Source: CAZLAK01 sp964557545 (GTDB lineage: Bacteria; Bacillota; Desulfotomaculia; Desulfotomaculales; Pelotomaculaceae). From it: a DNA stretch of 7,487 nt. The stretch lies in contig CAZLAK010000057.1 of the NCBI GenBank assembly GCA_964557545.1, forward strand, positions 1 through 7,487, written 5' to 3'. Both the position numbers and the translations under genes were made by a program. This document shows positions 6,003 to 7,487 of the stretch, piece after piece (within the stretch, counting starts at the first letter, position 1; every line of letters starts with the position of its first letter). The notes below the pieces were generated by a model. That model searched no databases and had not been told where the DNA came from. It worked only from the letters and a program-made list of their open reading frames with translations.

Positions 6003-7487
6003 TTAGGCTTTTTGATTTTGCGGGACATTGGTGTCGCACTGGCGATAGGCAATGGCGGCCAGTATTAGGATTATAGCACCGGTTGCTAGCAGAATGATTT
6101 CCCCGCCGCTGGTAGCTTTGGCTGCCGCTGCCGCTGCCGCCACGGCCGCCGGGATCATGCCCGGGAAGAGATATGCCTGGGCCAGGGCAATGAGGGCGAC
6201 TAATACGGTAAAGAATAGGCTGTGCGGCAGAGTAAAGCGGAAGAGGTCGCCCTCGCGTCCCACCAGTCCGGTAGAAGAGGTGCCGACGACGATGCTCTGC
6301 GGCGAGATCATTTTGGCAGCTACGCCGCCGGAAGAGTTGGTGGCCACAGTAAGTACGGGGTTTATGCCCATGGACTCAGCCGTGACTTTTTGCATGCTGC
6401 AGAACAGGGCGTTGGAAGAAGTGTCGCTGCCGGTGATGAATACCCCGAGCCAGCCCAGGAATGCAGAGAGGAACGGGAAGGCTGCGCCGGTAATGGTAAA
6501 GGCCTTGCCGAGCGTAGTGGTCATGCCCGACCAGTTAGAAACGTAGGCAAAGCCGAGAACGCAGGCAATAGTGAGCAAAGCGTAGCGCAGGGATTTTAAT
6601 GTTTCCCAGAAAATTTCTATGAATTTGGCCGGGCTTACTTTTAAAATGAAGGCCGAAATGATAGCCGCGATGAGAATAGATGTTCCGGCAGCCGACAGCC
6701 AGTTGAAGTTGTAGACTACAGACAGCGGTTTTCCGCCTACCAGGATCATTTTGTCCAAACCGGTAAACACTATTTTTACTGTTGCTTTATCGAGGATGTA
6801 CTTAACCGGCTGCAGTCCCCAGTCGGCGATGAGAACGGTGAGGATGATAAACGGGGACCACGCTTTCAGTATAGCACCGGCACTGTGGCGTTTGACTTTC
6901 AGAGTGGCGGGCGGTTCATCGGCAAAGCGCCAGACATTTTTGGGTTTCCAGACGCGCAGGAAGAGGACTAAACAAATAATGGAAGTAAGCGAAGAGAGAA
7001 TATCAGGGAGCATGGGGCTTAAGTAGTTGGAGGAAAACCACTGCATGGCAGCAAAGGAAACTCCGCATACCAGCACGGCTGGCCAGACTTCTTTTACGCC
7101 CTTCCAGCCGGACATGATGAGTATGAGCCAGAACGGCACAAATACCGACAGGAAGGGAAGCTGGCGGCCGCACATCTGGCTTATGGCCATGGCATCCAAC
7201 CCCGTAACCCCGCCGGCTGTAATAATGGGGATGCCGATACCGCCAAAAGCTACCGGTGCGGTGTTGGCGATCAAGCAGATGCCGGCCGCGTAAAAGGGGT
7301 TGAAGCCCAGACCCACTAGCATGGAGGCGGTGATAGCCACCGGCGTGCCAAAACCAGCTGCCCCTTCAAGGAAGGCCCCGAAGGAGAAGGCGATGAGCAG
7401 GGCCTGCAGGCGCCGGTCGTCAGTTATAGCGGCTATAGAGTCTTTAATAATTTCAAACTGGCCGGTTTTTACGGTTATATTGTACAG
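6003..7487 (-). CDS. lctP: LctP-family lactate permease, N-terminus outside the window
   Basis: The frame stays open from 7487, so the start lies beyond the window; the GTG at 7340 is an internal Val codon. About 494 residues are visible of an expected 550-600. Codons 7487-7341 read the family signature around FGAFLEGAAGFGTPVAITAS. Later come the conserved GWLGVFITGSDTSSNALF, ATNSSGGVAAKMISPQSI and GLVGREGDLFRFTLPHS. Roughly a dozen hydrophobic segments fit an integral membrane protein that takes up lactate with protons. The family also transports glycolate (E. coli GlcA). It is the first visible gene of a tight operon with glcD and glcF. Oddly, about 48 residues follow the MIP sequence near which E. 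coli LldP and relatives, as I recall them, end: an alanine run, a short linker, one extra hydrophobic helix (EIILLATGAIILILAAIAY) and a polar tail. Confidence 0.95.
   Translation of the reverse strand: MYNITVKTGQFEIIKDSIAAITDDRRLQALLIAFSFGAFLEGAAGFGTPVAITASMLVGLGFNPFYAAGICLIANTAPVAFGGIGIPIITAGGVTGLDAMAISQMCGRQLPFLSVFVPFWLILIMSGWKGVKEVWPAVLVCGVSFAAMQWFSSNYLSPMLPDILSSLTSIICLVLFLRVWKPKNVWRFADEPPATLKVKRHSAGAILKAWSPFIILTVLIADWGLQPVKYILDKATVKIVFTGLDKMILVGGKPLSVVYNFNWLSAAGTSILIAAIISAFILKVSPAKFIEIFWETLKSLRYALLTIACVLGFAYVSNWSGMTTTLGKAFTITGAAFPFLSAFLGWLGVFITGSDTSSNALFCSMQKVTAESMGINPVLTVATNSSGGVAAKMISPQSIVVGTSSTGLVGREGDLFRFTLPHSLFFTVLVALIALAQAYLFPGMIPAAVAAAAAAAKATSGGEIILLATGAIILILAAIAYRQCDTNVPQNQKA
6121..6140. 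repeat. In-frame 6-bp tandem repeat (GCTGCC, about 3.3 copies) in the lctP alanine tract
   Basis: Three perfect GCTGCC units plus two bases encode part of the alanine run in the permease C-terminal extension. Because the unit is a multiple of three, a change in copy number would alter linker length by two residues per unit without a frameshift. Confidence 0.7.

Noticed and set aside
6050..6052. TTG start for glcD with overlap into lctP
   Set aside because: It adds 23 residues unlike the family N-terminus. ATG 5983 has a ribosome binding site and normal operon spacing.
6052..6546. 164-residue open frame on the + strand inside lctP
   Set aside because: It is antisense to conserved permease codons. 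Its alanine-rich translation arises from the same GCTGCC repeat, and no family is recognisable.
7338..7340. GTG as the permease start
   Set aside because: The codons upstream encode the conserved LctP signature through to the window edge, so the protein simply continues outside.
1..7487. A wholly new system (defence, mobile element, CRISPR, RNA gene)
   Set aside because: All six genes belong to recognised lactate-metabolism or regulator families. No repeats arrays, transposase, integrase, tRNA-like or toxin-antitoxin patterns were seen on either strand.

Overview
The window most likely comes from an anaerobic, mid-GC Gram-positive bacterium (Bacillota, Clostridia; a Desulfotomaculum/Peptococcaceae-like lactate oxidiser is my best guess). 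This rests on the gene content (fused LdhH-type lactate dehydrogenase, LctP, GlcD, GlcF), on strong GGAGG-type ribosome binding sites, and on base composition that looks near 50% GC by eye. No rRNA or other phylogenetic marker is present, so the assignment is inference.

Layout. On the + strand, a 5'-truncated gene (1-1640) encodes the large iron-sulfur subunit of an LdhH-type L-lactate dehydrogenase. It has a LUD domain, two [4Fe-4S] motifs and two CCG domains in one chain. A nested-hairpin terminator-like structure follows (about 1649-1693), then a GntR/FCD regulator (1737-2435). That regulator meets a second, paralogous GntR/FCD regulator tail to tail (2454-3164, - strand), and a bidirectional terminator (about 2422-2455) straddles both stop codons. 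Upstream of the second regulator is a 162-base AT-rich intergenic region (3165-3326). It holds a good sigma-A-type promoter, a 23-bp inverted repeat covering the -35 box, a 10-bp palindrome at the -10 box, and a GC-rich hairpin that probably ends the next unit. The rest (3327-7487, - strand) is a tight operon: lactate permease (N-terminus outside the window), then a GlcD-type FAD dehydrogenase, then a GlcF-type Fe-S/CCG subunit.

How it fits together. LctP would import lactate, or possibly glycolate. GlcD with GlcF would oxidise D-lactate (or glycolate) to the 2-oxo acid and pass electrons through Fe-S clusters to an acceptor not encoded here. The LdhH-type protein, with an expected small LUD partner upstream of the window, would oxidise L-lactate. 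Each module has its own FCD-family regulator next to it, so the two lactate enantiomers may be sensed separately. The families are well known and I see no unprecedented system. The points worth a second look are the convergent two-module, two-regulator arrangement, the operator-like dyad, the nested terminator before gntR-1, and an extra alanine-linker plus membrane helix at the permease C-terminus. No RNA genes, insertion sequences, CRISPR arrays or attachment sites were seen, and no stretch over 300 bases lacks a gene.
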